Positions 22,117-33,474 are shown, numbered from the stretch's first letter. The stretch is 64,000 bases of DNA from Semisulcospira habei (GCA_036245525.1 BTPG01000001.1:175018182-175082181), one strand, 5' to 3'. Notes: generated from the sequence alone by a model not told the origin. Made by a program: numbers and translations.

Positions 22117-22450
22117 ACACAGTGCAGACCCGGCAAACCCAAAGCATGATGGCAGCCTGTCCTAGAGATGCTACATGGGCTGAAAATCAGTGGTGGTCTT
22201 TACTCGGCTAGGATCACGAGGCACTCTTAGTGTACACAATTCCAACTCGGCGTGCCCACGATGTCGCACTAGGTGGTAAGCACATAGGTTGTCTCCCGCT
22301 GATAAGGAGACAGCGACAAGTATGAAGGGAGAAATTTAGGTGCGTGGTACTTTATACACAATAAGAATTTATCTAGGGCCGGCAGCTATCCGGTGGCGAG
22401 CTAATCTATTATGCACACAAGATAATAAAGAATACACTCGTGAGTGTACC

Positions 22451-22533
22451 CCAGAGTGTGGGACTGATGGTCTGTCCTGACGGGTGATTTATGGGGAGCC
22501 AGGGACAACTATTGCGTATAGAGGACGACCTGA
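22451..22533 (-). mobile_element. SINE fragment (same family as 11992)
   Basis: CCCCAGAGTGTGGGACTGAT ... GGAGCCAGGGACAACTATTG ... GAGGACGACCTGA matches the body of the AACC-tailed SINE on the minus strand. It is nearly identical to the fragment at 25010-25094. Confidence 0.75.
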
Positions 22534-22540
22534 GACACAT

Positions 22541-22541
22541 G

Positions 22542-22604
<63 letters not shown>
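22541..22604. repeat. (CA)n microsatellite
   Basis: Uninterrupted CA repeat of about 32 units following the SINE fragment. Confidence 0.97.
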
Positions 22605-22607
<3 letters not shown>

Positions 22608-22869
22608 ATTTACCTGAGAGCAGGACAGACGCACGTGACTGACACTGTTTTGTCACAGTTCAGTGTCAGTCGCTTGAAAGCGGAATAATACTTTACTGGC
22701 TCAGTCGGTATCCGTCAACACCACAATACTACACACACTGGACCCTGAGGGTCAAGGGCACTAGGTCGGTGTACAGTGAAGACACTGTCCAAACGGTCAC
22801 ACCTGGGTGGCCACGAGATAACCTATCCCACTAACCCCTCTACCACCACCGTGACTCTGACCTACTCTG

Positions 22870-23081
22870 GTAACCCTTTAACTGCCGTTGACGAGACTAG
22901 AAAGGATTTCTCAGCCGCAGATTCACCCGGCTTGAGAACAATGAACAATGAACTTTTATTTCAACGAAGCTCAGGTAGAGTATTAATGAGACCAGCAAGA
23001 GGGGGCTCATGAGGATCCATGCCTCTTGCAGTTGAGTGTTATGTGCGTGTCAATAGCTCCGTTCAGGCATGGGCCGCTTAA
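22870..23081. mobile_element. HpB element, left core arm lost
   Basis: Left terminus GTAACCCTTTAACTGCCGTT at 22870. Right core arm AGAGGGGGCTCATGAGGATC then CATGCCTCTTGCAGTTG at 22998-23034. The possible right TTAA at 23078 is weak. Confidence 0.55.
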
Positions 23082-23237
23082 AAAATCTACTACCGACTGT
23101 TCAAGAAATACCGTCGTGCTTCTGTAACACAGTTGTGAAAAGCTGCTTACACTGAGATCAGTTTAGCTATGGTTCATTTAGGTACAGAAGAAACCTGCCC
23201 AACACACGTTATCTTTACATCCATTAAATTGATTAAT

Positions 23238-23337
23238 TTAACACGACTCCGCTCCGTTCTATATATAATGAAATACAACGCTATCTGAGATAGCGTTGTA
23301 TTTCATTATATATAGAACGGAGCGGAGTCGTTGTTAA
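23238..23337. mobile_element. HpH: perfect 44 bp-arm palindrome with TTAA ends
   Basis: Arms 23243-23286 and 23288-23331 are exact complements around the single base G at 23287. The outer sequence TTAACACGACT and AGTCGTTGTTAA puts TTAA at 23238-23241 and 23334-23337. Total 100 bp, no coding capacity. Confidence 0.88.
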
Positions 23338-23546
23338 GTATCTGCACGATGAGCAACATCTAAAAATAGATTGACACGCTAAGGGCTGCCGCGCAGAATA
23401 AACAAGTCTGATTACGTGCTTGCGTTACCTCCGTAGTATCCCAAGTGCCGTAGAAGTTCATTAGTTCATTACTGAGATATGTCAGCAAGGCCGTACACGG
23501 TACTCAATGACTTTGCCTCCAGATTTATGCGTAACAGCACCGGGAT

Positions 23547-23602
23547 TTACCTCATTCGCGGACAGCCGTATACGGATGCGCGGCTGGCCGCGAATGAGTT
23601 AA
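23547..23602. mobile_element. HpJ: 56 bp hairpin with TTAA-like ends
   Basis: TTACCTCATTCGCGGACAGC and GGCTGGCCGCGAATGAGTTAA are inverted, with one mismatch in the stem besides the TTAC/TTAA end. The loop region holds TATACGGATGCG. A related left end, TTAACTCATTCGAGACG, is at 36410. Confidence 0.75.
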
Positions 23603-23965
23603 AGGGGCATGACCCCATATTCTCGACAAGAGACACTTTATCGTTGACTCGGAATGGCTTTCCATAAATCATTCAATCGTCGCTTTCAGGGCCATTGCCA
23701 GTTTCTGTCACCACGGCAAGGGCAGGCCATTCAGTCTCCAAGATATACTGTACTCGAAGGGGTTGTCCATGGCTTTCAAAGAGCGTTTAACCTTCAGCAT
23801 GTTAAGGACTGAATAAAACTAAAGGAGCGATGGCCACATTTTCATCAATATTGACAGGGCGCATATTCATAAAAGGCCAGTGAAATGACCATCAGTTTGG
23901 CTGGTCTCCGTCGGTCATGGCTGCAGTTCAGAAATGTCAATCGACGGTCAGCAATGACAAGTTTG

Positions 23966-24098
23966 ATGTGTGCTGGTCTGTGATTTTGGACCTTACGGCC
24001 AGAAGCCGTAAGGTCCCAAATCACAGGCCAGCACACATGCATTGAGGTATGAATCCGTAAGCGGGTCCAAATTCGCAGACCAGCACACCTGCATTTTG
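23966..24098. repeat. HpF hairpin with duplicated right arm
   Basis: ATGTGTGCTGGTCTGTGATT...GGACCTTACGGC pairs with GCCGTAAGGTCC...AATCACAGGCCAGCACACAT (23966-24038). The right arm is repeated, diverged, at 24058-24096 (CCGTAAGCGGGTCC ... CAGACCAGCACACCTGCATT). Possible half copies lie near 9371 and 63797. Confidence 0.75.
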
Positions 24099-24530
24099 TT
24101 TAGGTCACCTTGCGATCACTACAAGTCACAGGCAATCGATCTAATGACTGGCGCGTCCCACAGGCAGTCTATGACAAATCGATCGCCACACTGAGTGGAT
24201 GATCGAAAGTCTGTCACTGTCTGATTTTCTCCAGAAGTCGAGGTTTTTTACTTCTTTTTTTTTCTGCATAGAATACATTTTTACTGAAAAGATACACGGT
24301 TGGCTAAAGAACTCATCCAATGTCTTTCTCCAATCTAGCCATATCCACAATTTCAAGTGAATATGACAAAGATTACGGACTCTAATGTGGTACAACCGAC
24401 TTTCTATAAACGGTCTTTTACCCCTTCAATGAGACAACCAATATTAATATGCTCGGAGGCACCCCTTGAACAAAGCATTTTTCCAAGTTCACTGAGCTTG
24501 TACGTACACAAACATCGGAGATTCAAGTGT

Positions 24531-24549
24531 TTACACACACACACACTCA

Positions 24550-24608
<59 letters not shown>

Positions 24609-24611
24609 TCA

Positions 24612-24698
<87 letters not shown>
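24531..24698. repeat. (CA)n microsatellite with TCAC interruptions
   Basis: About 165 bp of CA with short CTCACTCA interruptions near 24547 and 24604. Confidence 0.97.
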
Positions 24699-24700
<2 letters not shown>

Positions 24701-24973
24701 CGTTCCGCGCCCAAAGTAGTTTTGCAGCGAGGTTAGTGTAACTATACATGACGTAATTTTTATCTGGTTACTTTAGTTGTCTGATTTTCAGACCTGCTCG
24801 CCTATGTCGTCATGGAGATTCTTTTGAATTTACTCATCGCGACCCGGCCTTAGAAAGTTATAGAAGAGACAAAAACAGGTCTGCGCACCTTTTCTTTTAT
24901 CCATGCAAAATAAATTCTCATTTCACTATATTTCAGTCTTGATCGCTGTATGTATGGATAGCTCTCTGTGTCT

Positions 24974-25160
24974 ACTTGGTTGGTTAGTTCGGAGTTTATC
25001 GCCCACGGCCCCAGAGTGTGGGACTGATGGTCTGTCCTGACGGGTGATTTATGGGGAGCCAGGGACAACTATTGCGTATAGAGGACGACCTGAACACATC
25101 AATTCAGGTGCACTACCATTTTGATTGACTAGGAGCTTTGAACGAGCCCGTCTTTTTGTC
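24974..25160 (-). mobile_element. SINE 3' fragment (AACC-tailed family)
   Basis: Minus-strand tail (TTGGTTGGTTAGTTCGG at 24975) followed by the body GTGGGACTGATGGTCTGTCC and GAGGACGACCTGAACACATC. The tRNA head is missing. Confidence 0.75.
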
Positions 25161-25379
25161 TGCAGAACTGCGATGACCTTTTATGGTATGATCGTTAGAA
25201 CTGTCTCGACTAACGCAACAGACCACAGGCATTAGATGATCGTTGCCTAACTGGTCAATTTTTAGCGCGAGTTGTCGTAAATATGTACCAGTACCGGTGT
25301 TAATAGGTCGATCATCGCTGAATTACGCCTCAACGATCATCCCATGCCTGTGCCGGCAACAGACTCCGTTTCGTCACAT

Positions 25380-25450
25380 CCCGTCTTTGTCTGTCTGTCC
25401 ATGTCTGACTGTCTATCTCCGCTCTGTGTCTGTCTCTCTGTCTCTGTCTG

Positions 25451-25545
<95 letters not shown>

Positions 25546-25562
25546 CTCTCTCTCTCTCTCCT
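25380..25562. repeat. (TCTG)n/(CT)n microsatellite
   Basis: CTGTCTGT-rich start, then an uninterrupted CT run to about 25542 and a short CAGTCTCT interruption. Confidence 0.97.
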
Positions 25563-25826
25563 CAGAAAGGTGCCAACAACAAAAGCCGAGTTAGTGATGT
25601 AATTACACCAGGCTTTCTCTGAGTGCACCCTCATAAAAACTCTTGCAGTGTGTTCGCATCAGGCGCGCTGCATGACCTGTAACAATGTCATTGTGTTACA
25701 TCAGCGCGCTTTTGACTCTGACGGGCACCTCTAGACCGCAGATCGCACGATCGCGGTGTTACGCGATCAGTATGTACACTGACCATGTATATGTACACTG
25801 AATGATATGTACAATGACCACAGTCA

Positions 25827-25891
25827 TGCCACCCGTTCAGTGCCGAGTACACCTAACTGCAAGAGGTATAGATCCTCATGAGCCCCCGGAC
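25827..25891. mobile_element. HpB left half
   Basis: Terminus-like GCCACCCGTTCAGTGCCGAG followed by CTGCAAGAGGTATAGATCCT and CATGAGCCCCCGGA. The right arm is absent. Confidence 0.6.
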
Positions 25892-26096
25892 GTAGGACAA
25901 GTAGGAATTGTTGATGTTGAACTCAGTGACGAAGGCTGCACTGAAAAAACACAGTTTCCGTCAAAAAGGGGCACTGAAAGATGATCAGGATTTCAAACAA
26001 ACTCAGCAGTGTCACATTTTGAGATTTTGTCTTGGAATATTTGGACAATAATGTAGACTACGGTAGTTCTGCTGGTTTGAAAAATCATGACTATCT

Positions 26097-26308
26097 TTGA
26101 CCCCTGTAATCCTGATAAAACTATTGCTAAAAATAAATTTGACTATGAAAGTTCAAGGGTGGGGCCAGAATAGCTTGGCGGCTGGGACGCCAAGCTATTC
26201 TGACACCACCCTTGAACTAAAATGGTTATCTGTCTTCTGATCTGTAATATAGTCTTTATAGGACAATATGTAATTGAAAAAATTTAGCGTCAAGATGTAA
26301 TGGGTTAA
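26097..26308. mobile_element. HpA hairpin element, copy 5 (diverged)
   Basis: Right end TAATGGGTTAA; left end TTGACCCCTGTAATCC. Stem AAGGGTGGGGCCAGAATAGC and GCTATTCTGACACCACCCTT; loop base GGCG-GCTGGGA-CGCC is altered. It lies one base before the next HpA. Confidence 0.75.
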
Positions 26309-26309
26309 C

Positions 26310-26515
26310 TTGACTCATTCTACCCCAGAATAAAGATAAAGATCGACCATGATAGTTCAAGGGTGATGCCAGAACAGTTTGGCGCCTATGGGCGCCAAGC
26401 TATTCTGGCATCACCCTTGAACTATCATGGTCGATCTGTGTCCTGCACTGCAACGCAGTCTTCAGAGAACGACTTCAAAATGTGGGGATTTCGGTCTTGG
26501 GGTAGAATGAGTTAA
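26310..26515. mobile_element. HpA hairpin element, copy 6
   Basis: TTGACTCATTCTACCCC to GGGGTAGAATGAGTTAA. Stem AAGGGTGATGCCAGAACAGT against GCTATTCTGGCATCACCCTT, loop TATG between GGCGCC stems. The long outer arm is on the right. Confidence 0.9.
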
Positions 26516-27049
26516 CTTGCTGTGACTGAGTCTTTGATGTGGGCGATAGTGCTGGACAAGGTGGTGGCGACAGGCACCCGCTAGCGGAGAGTCAGTTACC
26601 AACAGCAATGGAGTAGAAAGGGTTACACGTGTTCTGTCACTTCGCTGCACAGTAAGCGAAAGGTCCACTGGCCGATGTCGGCTGCAGTTGGCCCGTTTAC
26701 CTTTTACGTACCGTGTGTGTACTTTGCATTCCGCCACCACCCGCTTATTGTTTCGAGTCAGTTTCAGACGCCTCCGTGCGTACTCAAATAACCGTGGCCT
26801 GTTATTTAGTGCCGCGTAATGATTGTTGTCGCTTGTAACGAGATGCCACACTCACTGGTCATCCCACGCAGCTCGAAATGGAACGACCACTGTCCACTGA
26901 CCTGGCTAGCTTGACGCCTAGATATGACTTAAGGATAGACCATTGACCTCAGCTGAACAGCGTGGCGCTCGGTCATCAATCTAATCCATTGTCCATTTTT
27001 ATTGCAAATTCCAGACTGACCAAAAACGTGATTATGAAGTGCGTAAGAC

Positions 27050-27050
<1 letters not shown>
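26516..27050. other. No gene seen; contains a short dispersed box
   Basis: GACCATTGACCTCAGCTGAA at 26938 recurs as GACCATTGACCTCAACTGAA at 27823, each followed by CAGC-TGGCGC. Reminiscent of half an HpA but too short to call. The minus-strand frame at 26462-26851 has no recognisable domain. Confidence 0.4.

Positions 27051-27080
<30 letters not shown>
27051..27080. repeat. Poly-A tract
   Basis: About 29 consecutive A after GACGC; no retroposed body recognised upstream. Confidence 0.9.
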
Positions 27081-27086
<6 letters not shown>

Positions 27087-27176
27087 ACCACGAAATAAGT
27101 ACGCTTCGAAAGGCCAATTCCAACACAATTTATCACATTTTCGGGTTATATTTCGCGCAGTCTAAAACTCCACGAA

Positions 27177-27272
27177 CCCAATGCGCGAAAGGCCATCGGG
27201 TAGACGTCGGCCGCCGCCTGTGCGCTGGCCAACAGCCGCCGACGTCGGCCTGATGGCCTTTTGCGCATTGGG
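27177..27272. repeat. HpD hairpin, copy 1
   Basis: CCCAATGCGCGAAAGGCCAT ... GACGTCGGCCGCC pairs with GCCGACGTCGGCCTGATGGC ... CTTTTGCGCATTGGG around a GC-rich loop. No TTAA. Confidence 0.85.
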
Positions 27273-27306
27273 AAAGGACGTCATGCTCGTGGTGCAGGGA
27301 GAGAAA

Positions 27307-27520
27307 TTAACTCATTCTACCCCAACAACGAAATCCCCAAATGTTGCCGATGTCCTCTGAAGACTGCATTGCAGTGCAGGACTCGGATCGACCATGATAG
27401 TTCAAGGGTGATGCCAGAATAGCTTGGCGCCGATAGGCGCCAAGCTATTCTGGCATCACCCTTGAACTATCATGGTCGATCGATATCTTGCTGCGGTGTG
27501 TCTGGGGTAGAAGGAGTTAA
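27307..27520. mobile_element. HpA hairpin element, copy 7 (214 bp, reverse orientation)
   Basis: TTAACTCATTCTACCCC to GGGGTAGAAGGAGTTAA; perfect stem AAGGGTGATGCCAGAATAGC and its complement; loop GATA between GGCGCC stems. The long outer arm is on the left, so it is flipped relative to 26310 and 55028. Confidence 0.92.
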
Positions 27521-28079
27521 AAGAAGAAAACATGACAGAAAAGAGACTGCGTGTGTACAGCTGATGTGCAGTCCGTCACAGAGTGAACACCACACCAAAA
27601 AGGTGATTGCCAAGCGTGTACAATGCAGAGAAGAACCTAACGGAGAAAATAGATCCAACGGAGAAAGAAACACGCTTAGAAATGGCAGTTACAACAATTT
27701 ATTGGGTTTTTCACTGAGTGGACAGGTACGTCTTGAGGACCGTGCGGAAAGCGTCAAAACTGGAAGCGGTCTGGAGAGACACGAGAAGAGAGTTCCACAA
27801 AATGCGTGACGGACTTTTTTTTGACCATTGACCTCAACTGAACAGCTTGGCGCATGGTGATGGCCGATTGGCGTTAATTCGACAGCTCAAGGTTCATAGC
27901 AGTGTCTGATTTGCGGCTTGACATCGAAAAGATGACGCCGAAAAGCCGAAGCAGCAGCTGCATTGTCTAAATCTGACATATCGATGGGCCGATCAATGGC
28001 TATGATTGCCGGCCACTTGTAGAGCGCCGCCGAAACCTTCATTCAGAGCATCGTAGTAGAAGTGGTAGTAATAGTAGCA
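27521..28079. other. No gene seen
   Basis: A 115-codon frame at 27462-27809 starts inside the HpA hairpin and has no recognisable domain. Confidence 0.45.
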
Positions 28080-28240
28080 GCAGCAGTAGTAGTACAGATA
28101 CGGTAGTAGTGTGTGTGTGCGCGCGCGCGCATGTGTGTGTGTGTGTGCCGGTGAGTGTGTGTGTGTGTGTGTCAGTGTGTGTGTGTGGAGTGTGTGTGTG
28201 TGTGTGTCAGTGTGTGTGTGTGGAGTGTGTGTGTGTTTAA
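28080..28240. repeat. (AGC/AGT)n then (GT)n microsatellite with GTCAGT interruptions
   Basis: Trinucleotide GTA/GCA run near 28055-28110, then GT repeats with GC alternation (28120-28130) and two near-identical TCAGTGTGTGTGTGTGGAGT blocks. Confidence 0.9.
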
Positions 28241-28356
28241 GAATCATGCATGTAAATGGGTGATTCGAGTATTCTTTATACACATCTAGCAGTATGAAGG
28301 GACAAAGAGAGCGAGAGCCGGAGAGATGACGACAGAGATCAGACAGAGAGCGAGAG

Positions 28357-28357
<1 letters not shown>

Positions 28358-28425
<68 letters not shown>

Positions 28426-28441
28426 TCAGTCAGTCAGTCAG
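28358..28441. repeat. (GA)n followed by (GTCA)n
   Basis: GA repeat to about 28420, then five GTCA units. Confidence 0.95.
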
Positions 28442-28492
28442 TATGCAAAGGCAGTTAAATGTGACTAATTTTATCCCATTTAAGGCCCCAAC

Positions 28493-28941
28493 GTAACCCC
28501 TTCAATGCCGAGAAAAGTGAACACGATCCAACTGCAAAGAGGTTTCAGCAAGAGGCATAAAGTTGATCCTCAGTGATGAGCCCCGCAGTTGATCCTCAGT
28601 GATGAGCCCCGCAGTTGATCCTCAGTGATGAGCCCCGCAGTTGATCCTCAGTGATGAGCCCCGCAGTTGATCCTCAGTGATGAGCCCCGCAGTTGATCCT
28701 CAGTGATGAGCCCCGCAGTTGATCCTCAGTGATGAGCCCCGCAGTTGATCCTCAGTGATGAGCCCCGCAGTTGATCCTCAGTGATGAGCCCCGCAGTTGA
28801 TCCTCAGTGATGAGCCCCGCAGTTGATCCTCAGTGATGAGCCCCGCAGTTGATCCTCAGTGATGAGCCCCGCAGTTGATCCTCAGTGATGAGCCCCGCAG
28901 TTGCGGGGGCCCATGAGGATGTATGTCTCTTGCTGACACCA
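28493..28941. mobile_element. HpB element with an internal 26 bp x 13 array grown from its left arm
   Basis: Left terminus GTAACCCCTTCAATGCCGAG at 28493, ACTGCAAAGAGGTTTCAGCA and AGAGGCATAAAG. Then the array at 28561-28898, then the intact right arm GCGGGGGCCCATGAGGATGT ... GTCTCTTGC. The array unit AGTTGATCCTCAGTGATGAG+CCCCGC is the HpB left arm plus loop. Confidence 0.85.
28561..28898. repeat. 26 bp tandem repeat, exactly 13 copies
   Basis: 338 bp = 13 x 26 with no variation seen. Each unit contains GATCCTCA-GTGATGAGCCCC, a modified HpB arm (GATCCTCATGAGCCCCC). Confidence 0.95.
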
Positions 28942-29525
28942 CTTAGAATACATTACACGGCTAGAGCTCCTCAATTGGCGTTGAATTAACCAAGATGGCA
29001 GGACAATTTGCGTTCACCCGCCTGCACCTGGGGGGAGGGAGAGGGGGGAGGGAGGGGGTGGGGGAACTGGAACTGTGTCCAGACGCCTCCCAAGGTTACG
29101 AAAGCCATTATTAGGTGTGAATATACATTGACCGCCTTCCCCTCCCAACCTCTCCTTCCCTTCTCAGACAAGACATGAGGATTTACACGAGGCACAGTTT
29201 TGACACCTCAGTCTGACGAGGGAACGCTCACTTTCTTCAATCTCGGTCAGTCACCGAGTCCTACTGAGGTCGTTTGCTATGACTCAACCAATGTCAGTCT
29301 TGAAATTTAAATACACAGGTACGCCGCCTGAATATTTCGAAATGCAGACTTGGGTCGTTCGTCGTAATAAGCGGGCAGTGAGCACAAAGCCTTGTAAAAA
29401 CGTATGTTCGATATACTAAGTGTAGAAACACACTGATATGCAGGCCAGCTTTACACGCTTTGCGAGGCGGTACAAGCCTACTGTAACTTCACGAGTCACG
29501 CGGCCAAAGTCATTTGAAATGACAG
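28942..29525. other. No gene seen; G-rich tract 29030-29066
   Basis: GGGGGGAGGGAGAGGGGGGA-type purine tract; the remainder holds nothing assignable. Confidence 0.45.
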
Positions 29526-29725
29526 TTAAACCCAATTAGCACCGACACACTACAGCAGCAAATGGATCGACCATGATAATCCAAGGGTAGTGCCAGATTA
29601 GCTTGGCGCCTAACGGCGCCAAGCTAATCTGGCACTACCCTTGAATTGTCATGGTCCGCCTAACTCCTGCAAGGTGACACCAGTAAAACTTGCTGGGAAA
29701 TGGGCCTTGAGGTTGAATGGGGTAA
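29526..29725. mobile_element. HpA hairpin element, copy 8
   Basis: TTAAACCCAATTAGC on the left, GTTGAATGGGGTAA on the right (GTAA). Stem AAGGGTAGTGCCAGATTAGC and complement, loop TAAC between GGCGCC stems. Belongs with 9055 and 36644 (GATTAG variant on both arms). Confidence 0.87.
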
Positions 29726-29974
29726 TCAGAGCGTGAACAACACTCAGGCCTCGGTGGGAAAAAAAGTGCGCTTTCAATACCACTGCGTAAATCGCTTCCG
29801 TGTGTACCGCATTAAAAAAGAAAAAAAGAAAGAGAGAGAGAGAGAGCTCAGAATGAACAAGGCCTCTTCACCATACGTATTAATATACCGTATTGATCTC
29901 TTCGTGTACACTGTCACAGAATACTTTGAAGGTGGATAGAATACATCGACGCAAATCAATACATTGTATCATAC

Positions 29975-30210
29975 AAAACCCCATGCGCTGCCAAGAAATT
30001 GTCGCGATCCGGCAACTGCAAGAGGCATAGATCCTCATAAGCCCCCGCAGCTGCGGGTGCTCATGAGGATCTATGCCTCTTACTGACACCACCCTTGACT
30101 CCATGCGCCCGGCGGGACAGGTGGAGCTCTTTGACACTGAATTTAAAAAAAAAAAAAAGATGATGATTTCAGAAACGTAGTTCGCGTCGGCATGGCAGCG
30201 AAAGGGTCAA
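29975..30210. mobile_element. HpB hairpin element
   Basis: Left end AAAACCCCATGCGCTGCCAA, core AAGAGGCATAGATCCTCATA then AGCCCCCGCAGCTGCGGGTG and CTCATGAGGATCTATGCCTC, right end GGCAGCGAAAGGGTCAA. Confidence 0.82.
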
Positions 30211-30225
30211 TAGACATAAAAAAAA

Positions 30226-30463
30226 GCGTTTCTCGACCTGAGTCTGTGTTGAAGCGTTTCTCGACCTGAGTCTGTGTTGAAGCGTTTCTCGACCTGAGTC
30301 TTTGTTGAAGCGTTTCTCGACCTGAGTTGAGTCTGTGTTGAAGCGTTTCTCGACCTGAGTCTGTGTTGAAGCGTTTCTCGACTTGAGTCTGTGTTGAAGC
30401 GTTTCAACTCTCGACCTGAGTCTGTGTTGACGGAAGCGTTTCTCGACCTGAGTCTGTGTTAAA
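30226..30463. repeat. 28 bp minisatellite, 8 copies
   Basis: The unit begins GCGTTTCTCGACCTGAGTCT and ends GTGTTGAA. Small insertions occur in copies 4 (GTTGA), 7 (CAACTC) and 8 (CGGAA). Confidence 0.95.
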
Positions 30464-30702
30464 GACTTTCTTGGAAATGTACGTTTATAACCATTGTAAT
30501 ACGTGTATACTACATACAGTTACGTTTGCACTGGACACGGCCATGTGTAATGGTTGGCCCTATCACCGTCATGTACCGACTGAAAACCGGCGCCGGAACG
30601 ACAATGCTATTACAGGCAATTACGCAATACACGAAGAGACAATTCAGCCTCGCGCCCCGTCAGCTGTAGCGTAAGAACTGAAATATTTTTCATTGGGTCG
30701 GC

Positions 30703-30742
30703 CGGGGGTGGGGGGGGGGGGGGGGGGGGAGGGGGGCAGGGG
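30703..30742. repeat. Poly-G / G-rich tract
   Basis: Runs of G up to about 19, separated by single A or T; G-quadruplex-prone on the plus strand. Confidence 0.9.
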
Positions 30743-31030
30743 GCGGGTGGAAGTCGCCCAGCCTGGGCTGACATAATCAAACGTAAAATCTCCCAATGAA
30801 TACTAACCGATGGTTAGTAATTTCAATTCAAAAAGTCAGCCAGGCATGTGGAAACTCCCACACAATGACACTGACGCACATTGACTGCTACACATAAACT
30901 TACAGGCGAACGTGACTTTGACACTGAAAACATCTCACAATTCATAAGAAGAGAAGAACCACCCTGAGTCACTATAGTTTCAGGTCCAAGCAAAAAGACG
31001 GACTTGTTCTAATATATCATGGTCGTTGAA

Positions 31031-31165
31031 TGGCACAATCTCAGTGCACCTGAATTGATCAGAGCTCAGGTCGTACTCCATAGGCAATGGCTGTCCCCTC
31101 CACCCCCCCCCCCCCACCCCTAACCCGCCCGTTAGGAGCGTACACTGTGTGACTCCGATGCATAC
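31031..31165 (+). mobile_element. SINE internal fragment
   Basis: GGCACAATCTCAGTGCACCT ... GGTCGTACTCCATAGGCAAT ... TAACCCGCCCGTTAGG matches the body of the SINE at 11992, interrupted by a C-run. Confidence 0.7.
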
Positions 31166-31175
31166 TAACATTTCA

Positions 31176-31970
31176 AAAAGCGAGGGTACGGCCTTCCTAA
31201 TCCTGACCTGTCCATTTTCCAGAACTCGCCGTGAAAACACGCCTGGGTTAACTCAAAACTGACACAGAAAATCTGAAATTACTGTATGTGGGGCCTTCAG
31301 GCCGTACGACAGATGATTTGCCCGTAACTTTTTAAAAATGTTATAAGTTAGTGAAACAGCTTGACTTACGACTGAAGATTCGCACAATGCACAAAACACA
31401 TGTAGCTACTCGGCAAAAGTTTCTTCAACTGCGCACTGCTGAAAAGAACAACACTATAATAAGCGCGCTTACTAATGTTATCTTAGAATACTTGTATATA
31501 TAAAACACTTCGTGCAGCCCTTTGGGCGTGACATAGGGTTTACCCGATCTAAAAATAGCGCCACTTGTCAAAGGGAGCTTATCAATGGAATTCCTTAGCG
31601 CGCCTTGCGTAGGCGACATACATATCTGAGTCATGCATATTCATGAGGTTGACTTTGTCATGCATGTCAGACCGCAGAGCGGCATGGTGTGGTTTTCTGT
31701 GACCGGGCGAAGGTGAACCTCACCACGTAGGATGTCGCGGCAATGTCGGTCATTGTAATAAAGCTTTGCGATGGTCAACCCCAGGAACACGATACACTGC
31801 ATATCATTTTTACCGTCCCAGCTATGTGATTCTGGTTCTTGCGGCTGAAACATTTCTATGGGCCCGGCGCGTCTTTTATGCCAGCCACGAATTGAAAAAA
31901 AACGATTCTCTCTCCCCCCCCTCCCCCCTCCCCGTTCAACGTACATCAGTATTCAAGAGGACTGACTCAC
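31176..31970. other. No gene seen
   Basis: Frames at 31641-31946 (minus) and 31766-32020 (plus) overlap C/G runs and show no domain. Confidence 0.4.
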
Positions 31971-32149
31971 ATAACCCCTTCATTTCCAGTGAACGCAGGG
32001 TATTTTTTTTCCACGGCTAAACGCTTTGTTAATTCAAGGCTGATGAGACGCATAGATCCTCATGAGCCCCCGCAACTGAGGAGGCTGATGAGGATCTATG
32101 TCTTTTGCATTTGAATCACGTTCACTGTTCTCGGTAGTGAAGAGGTAAA
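31971..32149. mobile_element. HpB hairpin element
   Basis: Left terminus ATAACCCCTTCATTTCCAGT, core CGCATAGATCCTCATGAGCC ... GGCTGATGAGGATCTATGTC, right TCGGTAGTGAAGAGGTAAA. TTAA is degraded on both sides. Confidence 0.78.
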
Positions 32150-32165
32150 AAGTAAATGTCGTGTA

Positions 32166-32346
32166 ATCGTGTCCTCACTCAGGACCAAGGAGGACTCTAG
32201 TGGAACAATAGACGTTGTCCTCACATAGGTCAGAAAACACGTCGTTCACAGATTCATCGTGTCCTCACTCAGGACCAAGGAGGACTCTAGTGGAACAATA
32301 GACGTTGTCCTCACATAGGTCAGAAAACACGTCGTTCACAGATTCA
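32166..32346. repeat. Exact 90 bp tandem duplication
   Basis: Two copies starting ATCGTGTCCTCACTCAGGAC (32166 and 32256) with no differences seen. Confidence 0.97.
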
Positions 32347-32394
32347 GTGGATTAGGCCAGCCCGCTCCATCAGAAATCTAAAGAGGCATTTATC

Positions 32395-32760
32395 ATCATC
32401 AATACTCACGAGCCCCTTGATGCAGCCGCAGGTGCGGATCAGTTACTCCTACCAAAAGGGTGGGCAGGAGACGCGGATACCTTCCGGGTGTGGGTGTGTG
32501 TGTATGTGCATGCGTGCGTGCGTGGATGTGTGTGTGTGTGTGTGTGTGTGTGGGGGGGGGGGGGTCCAACTCTTTGTTTGAGACCTTTAACCTGACAGAA
32601 AAGACCTCCCGACGCCAGACTTTGCTTGCTTGTCCCAGTGGCCCCAAAATAAAAAAAGCGGGGAGAGGGGGGGGGGGAGGGAGGGAGCTAGGGTAAGGGG
32701 GGGGGGAGAGGTGTGTGTGTGTGTGTGTGTGTGTGTCTGTTGTTGGGGGAGGGGGGGGGG
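32395..32760. repeat. Dispersed repeat Z, copy 1, with GT and G tracts
   Basis: GGTCCAACTCTTTGTTTGAG, ACCTTTAACCTGACAGAAAA, CCAGTGGCCCCAAAATAAAA parallels 49950-50045. Preceded by GCAGCCGCAGGTGCGGATCA, interrupted by GT and poly-G runs. Confidence 0.7.
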
Positions 32761-33005
32761 TGAAGACGCCATCCAGCAAGCCGAAGGGGGATTCAGCAAG
32801 CCTATGTGAGGGCGGCCTTTGAACCTTTTTAACACCAGCCAAAAACAAACAAAAAAATCAAAGACCGGACGGGGTGGAGAGAGGATGGGGGAAGGGGGGG
32901 GGGAGGGAGGGGGGAGGAGATAGACGCGTTTATGTGCGTTTCACCTGAACACTTCAAGCACGGGGTGAGGGGTGGAGGGATATAGCCTTTATAAGTATTT
33001 TGAGG

Positions 33006-33411
<406 letters not shown>

Positions 33412-33474
33412 GCGGCAAAGTGTGGCCTCATTTACATGCTCAGTTAGAGGTGCTTGTCGGAGACACGGCCCCAG

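Noticed and set aside
28561..28898. CRISPR-like array of 26 bp repeats
   Set aside because: Units are directly adjacent with no unique spacers, and the genome is eukaryotic.
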